From positions 1-64,000 of the forward strand of contig JAJEKV010000191.1 in the NCBI GenBank assembly GCA_021234155.1: DNA of 64,000 bases. Reading direction: 5' to 3'. A model generated the notes under the pieces. The model made no database searches, was not told the origin of the DNA, and saw only the letters and a list, made by a program, of their open reading frames with translations. A program made the position numbers and the translations under genes. Source of the DNA: Isoetes taiwanensis. Lineage: Eukaryota > Streptophyta > Lycopodiopsida > Isoetales > Isoetaceae. This document shows, in pieces, positions 1 through 11,440 of this stretch (position 1 is the first letter of the stretch; each line of letters opens with the position of its first letter).

Positions 1-360
1 AATTGGTAACTGCAAGAAGTTGGCACCCGGATGGGCCGGACCGTTCAAAAACCGCGGCGTGTTGGAGAGCAGCATATCGCTTGATCGCGGCCCACTTGAA
101 GATCCACAAGGTCTTTCACGTGAGTCTTGAAACAAACACACACTGATCCAGAGGAGGTTTTGGAAACCCCACCCCTCCTGGAAATGACAGAGGAGCAGCT
201 AGAGATAGTGCCTGAAGCTCTCCTTTGATCGAGCTTATAAAAATGTACCTCGTGAGGACTCAAATGTTGCAATACTTGGTTAAGTGGAAGCACTTACCGC
301 TTGAGGATGCTACGGGTGATGAAGATAGACCTTGATAAGCACTATCCAGGACTTCATGCG
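1..360 (+). pseudogene. Ty3/gypsy integrase C-terminus with chromodomain-like tail (element 1, truncated by window edge)
   Basis: Decayed 3' end of a gypsy pol gene. The clearest stretch is at about 258-314 and reads QMLQYLVKWKHLPLEDAT, the YLVKW-x-x-LP-x-E-x-AT signature found at the C-terminus of chromovirus integrases. The segment aligns by eye with 45520-45930, the same part of the complete element further right: both have the GCAAGAAG...CTTG start, the 'CCACAAGGTCTT' block and the YLVKWK block. No long frame survives. In intact relatives this domain is thought to guide integration to particular chromatin. Only the 3' end lies in the window. Confidence 0.75.
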
Positions 361-979
361 CGAATCTCAAAGTCAAGACCATCAATCCATGCTATCAACC
401 CGGCCCCTACGTGTAAGCTTGAAGGCTTCATTCGCCGAGAATCACACAAATGAGGGGTAGATGCATCAGAAGCTAACAAACAATTACCAATGATGGGATC
501 ACCTTCGTGTTCCTTAGGATGTGGGGTACTGTCAATGTGGACACGACCACAAATTGCGAACCATAGGCATAATAGGTTCCTTCTAGATAAATGTTCTTTT
601 ATTTTATAGGGGGTGGACCCTTCAACCACAACCTAATTATTTCATTTATATAAACTGATATATTGACATGTGCAGGCCAGTGAGCAGTACGTGACCTGCC
701 CATGTATAGAGGGTTGCTGATGGCCCGACTTTTCCAGCTTTCATGGTGTTACATGTAGTCCTTATTGTTACCCTGCTATTTGATATTGGACTTCGGTCCT
801 TGAACTTGTTGCTTATGATAATCATGTGAACTGCACTTCGGTGCTTAAACTATTTTAAACTTGGAAGTTTTAATATATTATCTTCTGAAATAAGGAATTT
901 CCTTCCTTCATAATCTCAGTTACTACATTTATATCTAACCCCAATGCCGAGGGACAGCATTATTTCTAAGGAGGGAGAA
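361..979 (+). other. 3' untranslated internal region of gypsy element 1, ending in a polypurine tract
   Basis: No coding signal is visible between the integrase tail and the LTR. The last bases (about 968-979, AAGGAGGGAGAA) form a purine-rich tract directly before a TG dinucleotide. This is what a plus-strand-priming polypurine tract next to a 3' LTR looks like. Confidence 0.55.
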
Positions 980-2580
980 TGACGTTCCAAGTATTTATAC
1001 GGTATAAGTATAAATATGTTGACACGTCACCTAGTATAGATACGCCACCATGGGGTAGACCTAAAAGGGATTAAATTAGCTATGCTAATTTAATTATTAA
1101 GGATAAAAACCTATAATTAGGGAACTAATATTTAAAAGGGATAATTAAGTTAATTATGGTTTGGGAAGGTGCCACGTGGCCAACATCGATTGGCTAACAT
1201 GGTGATACTAATTGAGACCAATAAGGTGGATCACCACCCCCATATCATACAATTCACCTTTGAGCGTGGAGCCACCCTTGTGACGACACAGAGCCGAGCC
1301 ACCTTGAGCAGTTGAGCGCCATCCTTGTGACCGAGTGAACACCAAGACCAAGAAGATGGAAATCCCCAATGATAACGGTCCAAAGCAGAACACGGTGGGT
1401 GGCTAGTGTAGTTGTGAATTCTAGGATAAGCCTTGGGCAACCTTTGGGTTGGGTTGTTGGTTTGTCTGTGTTTTACTCGTAGGAACTAACCCTTGATTGT
1501 AAAGGTAAGTTCATTCTCTTTATATTCCGATTCTGGGTTTGCTCTCAAAGGATGGGTTGTTAGTTTTTGCATAGTATTACTCTTGGAAATGGGGGAATCA
1601 CGGGGTAGAGACCTCCGAGCCCATTTATTGTAGTATGCTCCTAGATAAAGCCTTGTATTATCCCATTAGTCATGTCAGGTACAAGAGACCACCGGGTCAT
1701 AGATGCTATGGATTGGCTTAGCACGTGCAGAAGGGACACGGTGGTGAAGTGGGGTGGGGTCTTGCACCTAACATAAAAGGCTCCCGAGACTCCTACAAGT
1801 GGGCTAGGCCCGGAGCAGGGTCAATGAGGGCCGGGTATGGGTCTGACACTCCCCGGGTGTAGAGGTGTGACCCCATGGGGCACCTTGCACTTTGAGTAGA
1901 ATTAGGGTGAGTAAGTCGGTATGCATGGATGCTGTCACGATGTGCACGCATTCTCTAGCTCACCCATGGAACCACCGTGGATCCCGAAGGGGACGCTTCC
2001 CCCACCCGCCCACCGGGGACCGGGGCCATGAACCCCGGAGTAGGCTCGCCAGTGGTGATACCCTCGAGCCTGGGTCTCCCCTGGCTATAGAGCGGCCATA
2101 GCGTGATCTCGACCCATCCGCAAAGTGCAATGGTGAGGGCGGATGGAGTGGACAACCCTAGCCGATGTTCTATGCCTAACGCCAAAGTTATACCTGTCAC
2201 GCTGATCTTGAGGTCGAAATGTTAATCTATCCTCACGTGAGTCCGAACCGGGTAGAACCCGGGGTTTGGGGTGTTTTCTTAGGTTTAGATGCATATTCTT
2301 TGCCGCTGGTATTTGGATGGATGCGCCACCCCGTCGGGTGGTTATTTATATGTGATTTATGCCGCATTGGTGCTAACCCTTGTATTCACGCTCACGACGA
2401 GGGGAGCCCATTATCAAGGCGTAATGCTAATGACCCCTCCGGTGTCCTTCACTTGAGGCGCCGATTATAGACGCCCGAAAGTTAGACGGAGGGTTCTGCC
2501 ATGGCAAGTTGGTTGCCATGGGAGGGGAACGCCCCGCATGTATACTCACGGAGGGTGGTATATGTTCGGGGGGCATCACA
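980..2580 (+). mobile_element. 3' LTR of gypsy element 1 (~1.6 kb)
   Basis: Begins TGACG just after the polypurine tract and ends GGGGGGCATCACA. The end closely resembles that of the 5' LTR at 36921 (GGGGGCGTCACA). Its length (1601 bp) matches the two LTRs of the 13.2 kb element (1635 and 1621 bp). Several blocks are shared with those LTRs: the 'GGGGTAGAGACC' block near 1600, 'TAGTATGCTCCTAGA' near 1632, and the 'GGCTATAGAG...' and 'TCGACCCATC' region near 2080-2120. The first 400 bp (U3) differ, so this is a related family rather than the same one. Flanking sequence at 2581 is MULE-like and shows the element landed in an older transposon. Confidence 0.7.
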
Positions 2581-3960
2581 ATGCCCCCACAAATTGACCC
2601 ATATTGAGATCCAAGCACCTCGTAAAAGATCTTGATCCCCTCAGAGTTGCCCAACATTTGCATGACCTTAACTTGGTGCTTACATAAGTTGCCCTTGGCT
2701 CCCTCAGGGACAGTCCACAAGATGCCCGGTTCTTGTGTGCCCTGCTCACAAAGTATGGTCCTTGCCCTAGAGTCGCGTTCACTTTGCACGCCTCACCTTC
2801 CTCGGGTTAGTGAATGTGACCCGCTCATCGGCAATCTTCCTTGCACCCAATATGGCACATCAGATTATCTCTTCGGGAGGTGTTCACCACAAACCCCTTC
2901 CTTCATGGACCTAGATGACAGGAGAATTATATTCTGCAAAATCAAAATAGGCTACAAATGATGATTAGAAGTTATACCCGATGTATGCCATGTGTGTCTC
3001 CACGTTGTTGGTTAGAATGTAGAGGAGCTACCAATCCTCCGCCCCTGAGTGCTCGCTTTGAAATGCCCAGCGCCTTTTCAAGGCACAATGCCATGCCTCT
3101 ATGGCTGCATTAGTCTCTCTTGGTTGGAGTGAGGGTACATCCTTGTAGCCAATACCCATTGGCAAATGTTTTTGGTCCACTCCTTACTCATGTAAGCCGC
3201 CAACTTGGGGTACTAAGGATACTTCCTCAATAAGTCTTCCATTTTCCTAGTTGCCTCCCTCCCCTACGCCTCCCTATACTCTTCACCATACACATTGTCC
3301 CCCTAGAGGACCTTCGTCATCCCGTATAATGTAACCAAGTTCCTTGAACAGATCGTTACGTGCCACCTTGTTCTTGATGTTCTTCCGCAAACCACTTTGA
3401 TCCAAGCCCTCCTCACGTGCCATATGCAAATTTGCACCGGGCACATTAGGAAAAACCTATGAAATTAAAAACAATGTTAGTGCAGGTTCCAAGGATTAAA
3501 GTTTGACAAGTTACTTTTTTCACGGCCTTTATCTCAAAGATGGGCATCATCTCGTAATGATGCAAGAAGGTTGCCAATCGGGATCATCTCGCATAAGGAC
3601 TCCTTTAGTGCTTGCATCCACTTTGTTATAGCTCCACTTTTTGAGAATTGGTATTAACGTAAGCCAATGGTAAAACCATTGGAATACTCATCAAAAGTAG
3701 AAGTGTGAAAAGATAGAACCTCGCATTAAACCATACACAATAATCAAATCAACACACAATAAAAGTTGAGGAAGAACCGCACCTCTTTGTCGTTTTGTTT
3801 TGAAAGTAGAGTCCATGCAAATGGCTTTGTTCTTGCCAAATTTCAACATGGACTCCTTTTTGGATTGAGTCATAACTCCTAATTGAAACAAAGTCTCCTT
3901 GCTCATACATGAACCACGGTAATCTTGATGTTGTTGAACCCACACATTAAGAAAATTTGA
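2581..3960 (-). pseudogene. MULE-type transposase remnant with SWIM zinc finger
   Basis: Read on the minus strand, short open blocks in different frames line up with the plant Mutator-like transposase/SWIM protein family. Near 3800-3940 there is QLGVMTQSKKESMLKFGK followed by NKAICMDSTFKT, the region leading to the first catalytic Asp of the DDE core. Near 3130-3290 there is MEDLLRKYP and MSKEWTKNICQWVLA. At about 2650-2770 there is ILWTVPEGAKGNLCKHQVKV, the SWIM-type zinc-binding block (NLCKHQ). Stops and frameshifts separate the blocks, so it is not functional. The C-terminal end stops at 2581, where LTR element 1 begins, which is consistent with that element having inserted into it. I see no terminal inverted repeats. 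Confidence 0.7.
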
Positions 3961-5775
3961 GATCTCATTTTATCCCCATAAGAATCCTCCAATGGAATGA
4001 CTACCCTATTAGCGCAATTAATGCAGCACCAACAACTTCATTTACTTGTTGTTTTCCCCAATAACTTTTTGATCCACTTGTTAAAATGTTGCGTTTATTG
4101 CATTAGATGCGAATGAAAAGATCTTTCCAATGATCTATGGTTATGATGTATTTCAATATGGTCATATGCATTAACCTTAAGAAAATATGATTTTTTGCTT
4201 ATTTTTTATATATTTATATCTAAAAAGATGTATGAATGGGTTATCACTAGATAGATCTTGTGAAGAGCAGATCCATTGCTACAAAAGTTTTTGAATGTTA
4301 CGGATCAAGCGTTATAATGAAAAAAATGATACTCCAGTTGTTTGTTTTGCATTAATTCTGTTTTTTGCCACATATCTTGGAATGAGATATCTTGGAGCTC
4401 TTCTCTTATTGGATAGTTTAAAAAGTATGACATGGCATTTTAAGCATCCCTTAATGGGACAAAATGTGATCTCATTTTTCCTCTAATGTGTCAATGCTAG
4501 TGGGAAGATCTTCATGTAGCTTCCATGTGTTACGAGAACAACTCCTTTTCAATATTGTACACGTCGAGTTTTCAACACATCATCCCTACACATGCTTTCT
4601 GTCCATTCACTTCAAGTCTCAACCTCCACCTCTCTTCATGCATGTTCATGACACTCGTGGCATGTGCCATTGGACAAGCTTACGCCTTACCCATTCCCTC
4701 AATTCTTGTGAGATCCGAGGGGTGCTAGCTTGAACTTAACTTCAGGAGGATGGGTCAACAAACCTACCATGGCGAGGGGCAAACCTTGATATTCTTGTGA
4801 TCAAACCCATAATAAGTGATATGTGAAAATTCCGAAGGAAATAGAGTTGCCTGATTGTGAAATGGCACTGGCAGCCCCTACGTATGCCCTCTCCCCTCTC
4901 ACCCCTTTTCTGGCGTGTGCGGTGGGCGTGGTCTTTCCTCAACCACATGAGTGTTTCTTTGTCTTGTCACGAGGTCCATATGAACACCAATATGCATGTT
5001 ATTGCATTACAAGTTAGTTTTGAGCTACTAGGTGTAATCTTAATGACAAGCACCTCAAATGACTTAAAAGCAAGAATTATAATCAAACACATAAGCGAAA
5101 GCAAACACATAATCTTAGACTCATGATTTAAAACAAAAACACATGAATCAAACCAATACCTCTTCAACGTCATATAGGAATCCTTGTAGGGTCTTTTTTA
5201 ACACTCTCTCGAGCCTTTGAACTTCTTAGATAGAAATTGGCGGGTGCTTCACAATTCCTCCGCTCCCCAAACGAAATCTTGGACCCGTGCATATGGATGT
5301 AGCAAGTCCAAACAAGCATCGGCCACCCCTTGAATATCAGGTACAAAATGCTCTTAGGGATACCAATGTAAGTTGCCATGATCAAGCGAGGGCCATTTGG
5401 AGGTGTTTCGGGCCGTATTTCAGCCCTAAAATTTGGAAATAAAAACATTAAACACAAAATGACAACAGCTTGTTTTAAAAAGCCCTTGAACTTACCTCTT
5501 CTCTCTTCTCCTCTAACTTCGTCCATAGGCTGCCATGACCCCACGGCCGCATTGCGGCTCCTCCTCCATGCCTGCACTGCGCCCCGACATCAACGTACAG
5601 CGAGGGGATGAACCACACTTTCGGATGGTGATGAGGGTGTCCTCGAGCGTCCGCGTGTTTTCATTGTATTGGTGTGTCATGCATGGCAGCAAAATTCAAA
5701 CTTCGACCACGATTAGTCCACGCGCATATCTCCCGGCCCAAACATTCTTATATTACGGCCTCCAGGAATCCACGA
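3961..5775. other. No recognisable gene
   Basis: AT-rich in its first half. A minus-strand open stretch at 5170-5577 (135 codons) has no family signature that I recognise and contains one hydrophobic segment. It may be a remnant of a mobile element, but nothing in it is diagnostic. Confidence 0.4.
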
Positions 5776-6715
5776 AAAATAGCGATGGGGATCCCGGAGA
5801 GGGGATCACATAAGCCCGGATAGCGTCCCGGATTATCAGCTTAAGGGGTGATCCGGAGGAGGGATCCTTATCCGTGCCCGGGGATCGGGAGGAGGGATCC
5901 CACATAGGCGATAGCGTCGCAGATTATCGGCCGGGGGTGATCCCGGAGGAGAGGATCCGGTCCGGTGCGGGGATCCCGTGAGGGAGGGATCACCACTGGC
6001 GGATAGCGCCCGGGCCAAATGCTGACCACGGCCCGAGCACGGGGATCCAAGTCCGCGGGATCCGCATCACCACTCCTGAAGGAAGCCCTGGCCGGATGGC
6101 GTCATGGATTGCTCGATATAGAAGTGATCCAGGAGGAGGATCCCTGCAGTGAATGCGTCCACCAGATTATGTGATCATGGGGAGAGTGATCCGGGAGGAG
6201 GGATCGCGTCAGGGGTGCGGGTCCGGGAGGAGGATCACCTCGGCGGGGATCAAGCGTCCGTGGTGCTCGACTCTGGCCGGGGTGATCGGGAGGAGGGATC
6301 CACCTCGGCCGGATAGGGTCCGCCGTTATCGCTGGCCAGGGGTGATCAGGAGGAGGGATCCACATCCGTGCCCGATCGGGGAGGTGGGGATCAACTTCGG
6401 CCGGACAGGCCCCGCCGTTGTCATTCTGGCCGGGGCGATCGGGAGGGGAGGATCCGCCGGGGTCTGCCGGGATCCCAGGAGGGGATCACCTCGGCCCGGA
6501 TATCGCCCGGGTGCGGCGCCAGCCGCCATGGGGATCGAGGAGAGGGGATCCCGGCGTGGATGATCGAGGCGCGGGGATCTCGGCATGGGGCGGGACGCGA
6601 TTGCAGGGGAGTTTGGGCCGAGGGGATGAGTGGGCCAAGCGTGGCGTCCGTTACCTCGAAGCAGGGTCCCCAGAGCGGACCCCATCGAGAGACAGGATCC
6701 GAGGCCGTAAATTTA
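5776..6715. repeat. GC-rich GGATCC-rich minisatellite
   Basis: About 0.9 kb of imperfect tandem repeats built on 'GTGATC-GGAGGAGGGATCC' followed by 'CGGCCGGATAGCG-CCGGATTATCGGCC'-like spacers. Copies of the GGAGGAGGGATC core begin near 5852, 5887, 5944, 6128, 6194, 6222, 6287 and 6347, with spacing mostly about 33 or about 60-65 bp. It is extremely rich in CpG and GGATCC/GATC. Long open frames on both strands here come from the low frequency of stop codons in GC-rich repeats and are not genes. It ends about 250 bp before the predicted HDA14-like start codon. Confidence 0.8.
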
Positions 6716-6970
6716 TCTGGGATCATTTGAATCAAGGGTAAAAGTATCCTGAGCCATAAAAGATTATATATCAGGCCGAATTTCCACTAACGGCAACGAC
6801 ACAAAATAATAATTATAGCAAAGTCCAGTAGATTTGTTTACATCATTACATCATTGACGGCAATTTGTGCATCTTTCCACTGGACGTGGTAGACGCACAT
6901 GTGGCATTAAAATTCATGAGGCAAAACAAAAAAGGATTATCAATTCTGTTGTATGGTTTAGTATCTATCC

Positions 6971-9542
6971 ATGGCTGCAGTCCTGTTTGCAGGAGCAGGT
7001 TGGCCTATTGGATATGGTTGTCAGTTCTCCTTCGATATGTAGTGTAGTGATTTTTTTGTTTCCATTCAATCAATTTATGTTGATTTGCAGTGCGTGCATC
7101 TTTTCGGCCCATGCTAAGACTGGTAACTTTGAAAAGCCTAGAACAGCATTCCATGTCCCCAAATTATCGTCAATATTGTGTCAGCGCAAACCTTTTGAAT
7201 GTGGGAGTATCGGTGGATGAAATTTTGGATGCACGTATTGTTTATTCTGCCGTGCCAGCCATCAACCACAATCAGGTCAGTATAGATTTTATGCTCCTCT
7301 TGAAGCTTTGTTTGTCCGTTTGGGTCTCAAATGTTCCTGCCCTTTGTATATACAGGAGGGACACTTGGAATGCCATGCCAGGCTTGCTGCAATCCTACAA
7401 GGACTTGAGAATGCAGAGATCACTCCCCAGGTATATACAGTCCAAGTCGAATTGCGGACATTATAAATGGCCGGTTCCTTGATCTGAACCAGCATGCATA
7501 GTAGATAAATTGCCATCTATTAAATCAGAGAATGTAGATTGCATCATTATGTTTAAATGTGTCCTTCAGATGTGAGCTTTTAGGAGTTGAAACAAGGGTC
7601 TGAATGTGAAGAGTAAACCAGATCAATTTATCAATAGAGAAGATGCTGGTAATTTATCAATAGAGATGCTGGTTATTTATTTCTGCAGTTAGAAGTTTGT
7701 AGGATCCATAAACTAAACTGCCTTACTTCAAAGCATGGCCTGAATAAGAAACAAAAGGAGGAGGCAACAACACTCTTAATGCAAGCTATGCTGGTACATG
7801 TCGATGCTAAGGTTATCAGCATTTCATTTATGTAAACAAATCTTTACTTTTCTAGTGTCATCTTATTGTAGCCTTGCTAATAATGTTTTCCAAACTATAT
7901 TTAAAAATGTTTGAGAAGACTATGTAGTGTTCGATCAATTCATATTCTAGTGAATGTCTCAGATCGTGGAAAACAAATTTTAAAAATTCAAGATTTTAAA
8001 CCAGCGTCAAAAAGAGGATGTTGCAGCTGTACATTCAATGTTTTATATAAATGGCTTGGAAAAGGTGATTGCCAACTCTTTGCATGTTATATCTTGATAC
8101 CATTTCTAAGTAGCAGCTCACTCTTCATATATAAAGCATTTCAGGCAATGATAAAAAGCAGGGGAAGAAGGCCTTATATTCCTAGATTCAGCACCAACAT
8201 ATGCCACCATATCTGTAAGACTGAAATTTGTTTTAGGGGTGCAAACTTATTTAGTGTTCTGAAGTTCCCCATGAGTGCATTACTTGGTTCGTAACTTGAC
8301 TACAAATACACATCATGATTGTGCTTTTCATATGCACTTGAGATCTGCAAATGAAGTCCTTTTTTTTATATTTTGTGCTGATCCCAGTCATGCTTACATT
8401 CCGTTTCATAACCTATAAGAGAGATTCATAAGTATGAAGATGGTTCTTTAACATAGTCATTTACAGACATTCAGTGATTCCATGAGCGCCGGGTGCAGGA
8501 TTGGCTGTAATAGATAATGGTGTGCAGTTCCTTCCTGAGATTGTTTTGGGTTGTTGGATCTAGATTTTTGAGATCTAGATATTTTCAATAGTTTCCTTTT
8601 GCAGATTGCAGCCTCAAAACTGTCTCTAAAGCCACCTAATAGTGGGTTTGCCTTGGTTCGACCTCCTGGACATCATGCTGTGCCATCAGGGCCCATGGGA
8701 TTTTGCATCTTGACAATATTGCCATAGCAGCCAAGTATGCACAAAAGAATACATGGCTTGAAACGTGTATATATTATAGACTTCGGCGTTCATCATGGAA
8801 AGCTTGATGCATAAGATGCATTCTATAATGACCCGATATATTTTTTTCTCTCTACTCATCAGGTACAAGCTTAAGATCAGTTATTATTACCTTGCTATGA
8901 GTTGTGGTCCTTTGGGTTGACCTTTGGTGGGTTAACAAGATATTATTTCATTTGATAGGAGGGCATTTATCCTGGAACTGGTAAATTAAAAGAAGTAGGT
9001 GAAGGGGCGGTGGAAGGAACTACTTTGAATGTACCCTTACCTGGAGGCTCAGGGAAGGAGGCAATGCTTACTATATTTGAAGAGATAATTGTTCCAAGCT
9101 GCCAAAGATTCAAACCTGACATTATATTAGTTTCTGCAGGGTCTCTCCCTCCCTTTCACCCACTTCTTCCATGGTCTCTCTTATTGCCTGAATATTCAGT
9201 GCTCATCCGAGACCTTTTTTGTTTAATTTTATGCAGGTATGATGCTCATGTTCTAGATCGGCTGGGGAGCCTACAGTTTACTACTGCAACATATTATCAA
9301 TTGGCTTCAGGCATCAGGAAACTTGCAGATGGACTTTGTGGTGGTGGTTTTGGTGTTTTTCCTTGAGGGTGGCTACAATCTCAAATCTTTTATCTTCAAG
9401 TGTGGTTGATACCTTCAATGCCTTGTTAGAAGAAAGAAGCACTGCAAATTCTATGAGCAGTTTAGAAGTTCTTTATGAAGAAGAACCCATGAAGGCAGTC
9501 AGAAGAACAATCAACGAGGTCAAAGCATTGCATAGCTTGTAA
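6971..9542 (+). pseudogene. HDA14: HDA14-like class II histone deacetylase, frame-interrupted (pseudogene or sequence errors)
   Basis: Spliced gene for a zinc-dependent deacetylase of the plant HDA14 group, whose members act in plastids/mitochondria and cytosol. Supported exons: 6971-6998, 7091-7275, 7356-7430, about 7963-8064, 8145-8214, 8467-8519, 8605-8862, 8959-9140 and 9237-9542 (stop TAA), nearly all with GT-AG borders. The start MAAVLFAGA has a good ATG context (CCATGG) and splices in phase. Motifs seen: RPPGHHAVPSGPMGFC, GIYPGTGK, LNVPLPGGSG, KPDIILVSAG|YDAHVLD, then EGGYNL out of frame. Frame breaks lie near 8016 and 8154 (five A where four are expected), 8491, 8711, 8750, 8800-8815 and 9345-9395. 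The zinc-ligand Asp of the D-x-H-H-G-N motif reads Gly (GVHHGK, about 8781-8798), and a stop follows. The phase of the 7430/7963 junction is unresolved, so a small exon may be missing. Identity is near certain; function is doubtful unless the lesions are sequencing errors. Confidence 0.85.
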
Positions 9543-11250
9543 GTATGATCATATATGTCAGTGCATCCATCATCATAAAGTCACCATGCATGCAAAAGCA
9601 CACAAGTAAACAAATCTTTTAACTTGCACTCCTAGCCCCATATATTTTATTCAACGCATCTTAGAAAAGCAACACAAGGTCTACTTTAAAGCCTTAAAGG
9701 TTGCTACAATTATCCATATTATTATTACTTGACAATGACAATGTTACAGAAGCTTTCAATTTTAGATAGCATGAAATCTTTTGCTTATGTCTTTGTGATA
9801 TGGATGAGGTGGATTCTTTTAAAAGAATGTCTGTTTGGATCAAGATATACAAAAGTAACTTACATATTCCAAGATGGGAATGTCTTCTGCATCTCCAAAT
9901 TAGCAACTTGATTTTTGCATCAACGAGAATCAATATCAAATTTAAACAAGAAATTGGAGATATAGTATGTGCGTTTGGTCCACTGAAGGACTACTTTGAT
10001 GACTAACAACGGGAAAAAATAACTTGCCAAAGCATAACAAGAACTCCATCGTGAATGACCTGCTCTATATGGCTCTCACAACAAGATCTTTTCATTATTG
10101 ACTTTATCAATGGAATTGCGCTAATTTACATCAGCAATACGACTCCACTCTAATTCATATTTGCTTTCTGCTCTCAGTAAGCTGCAGAACACTATTGAAA
10201 GGGGTCGCCTCACTCACAAGGGATGTAAGATTAAATTCCAAAAAATGGTCTATCCGTTTGACCCTCTCAAGCCAGTATCTATGATGCAGACTGCTTATGT
10301 GCATTTATATGATTTAAATCTGGTCTTCTGGGATCCCAAATGCCTAGGGACAATTTTCTCCTCAACTGCATCTTTCATTGCTATAGGAGTGCAGAGCTGA
10401 TAGGCCGTCTTTCATGCAATTGAACCTCTTTAAAAGCATTCCCTCTTGAACTCACTTTCCTAGACATGTTTGAGATGGAACAATCTTTGCTCCTAAGATT
10501 GAATCGTTTGTCTTCTATTTGTCCTAGATGCAAGAAACAGTTGCATGGAGAAGGGAAAATTGTACAGCAACGATCAGTGAGGAGGAAGCCCACACAAATC
10601 CAGACAAACTGAAGCTCTTTTTCTATCCTCTTGGAGACATCAGCTCAAGAGGAGATGAATCAGAACCCTGCCCTTTGCTCGGGATGATAATTATGACGAA
10701 GAAGGGCCTTCTTACTCTTGTTTTTAGTGCACATTGTTGTGTTCCTATGACTTCCTGGAGGCAAGCGGGAACCCTTGATTTAAATGATTTGGATTGTACC
10801 AAAACTCATTCTCAAGCGTTAACACCATGTGACTCCCTAATCCCCTAAGGGGTGCACGCAAGAAAAACCGCAAAAACCATGTGAGTGTAAGGGGAGATTT
10901 TTTTGTCCAACCATACCCTTTTTTTTTGTCCAACCATTTGAAATATGGAGGGGGTTTTTGAAAAAAAAATTTTTTCAGAAAAAGGTTTAAGTTTCTCTTG
11001 ACCCTATGCACATACATGCCCCTATCGACTTACATTATTTTGCATCCAGGGGCTCTAATGAGAAATGTGTTCAATCAACCTACCAAAACATAGATTCTAT
11101 ATCGCTAGAGCAAGGCTTGAATGCACTAGGACAATTTAGATGAGTTTTTGAGTTAGTAATCCTTGATTCACAAAAAGAGGTCCAATTGGAGGGTAGATGT
11201 GCTAAGTACATTACCTTCTGAGAGAAGCCCTTTACTCTTCATATACCTTT
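9543..11250. other. Downstream flank of the HDA14-like gene; no gene recognised
   Basis: AT-rich sequence without a recognisable family. Short homopolymer-rich stretches occur at 10895-10980, where TTTTGTCCAACCAT occurs twice. The open stretches at 10161-10400 and 10528-10848 are unremarkable. Confidence 0.4.
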
Positions 11251-11257
11251 CTAGCAA

Positions 11258-11440
11258 CCATGAGACTTCTCACTTGGAATTTGAAGGGTTTTTAAAGGGC
11301 ATGCTAAAAGAAGTGCATTGCCACTGTGAGTGTCGCTAAAGCATATATCATTATCATACAAGAATGTAGACTTCCACTATTTGAATACGCCAACCTTGAT
11401 GCATGGATTAAAACTAAAATAATCTCTTGTGTTATACTGT
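11258..11440 (+). pseudogene. LINE endonuclease N-terminus fragment
   Basis: ATGAGACTTCTCACTTGGAA opens MRLLTWNLKGF, the typical start of the apurinic-endonuclease domain in plant LINE ORF2 (M-[KR]-[IL]-L-[ST]-W-N-x-[RK]-G). After a stop and a frame change, IIIIQEC near 11350-11368 resembles the next conserved block, which has a catalytic Glu after a hydrophobic strand. Only this short N-terminal piece is recognisable. Confidence 0.45.

Noticed and set aside
5836-6741. Overlapping open frames of 87-136 codons on both strands
   Set aside because: They fall in the GC-rich minisatellite, where stop codons are rare. The peptides are Pro/Gly/Arg repeats without domain character.
9694-10400. Possible extra exons downstream of the HDA14-like gene
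   Set aside because: The deacetylase ends with the usual C-terminal stretch and a stop at 9542. The later open stretches match nothing in that family and lack coherent splice sites.
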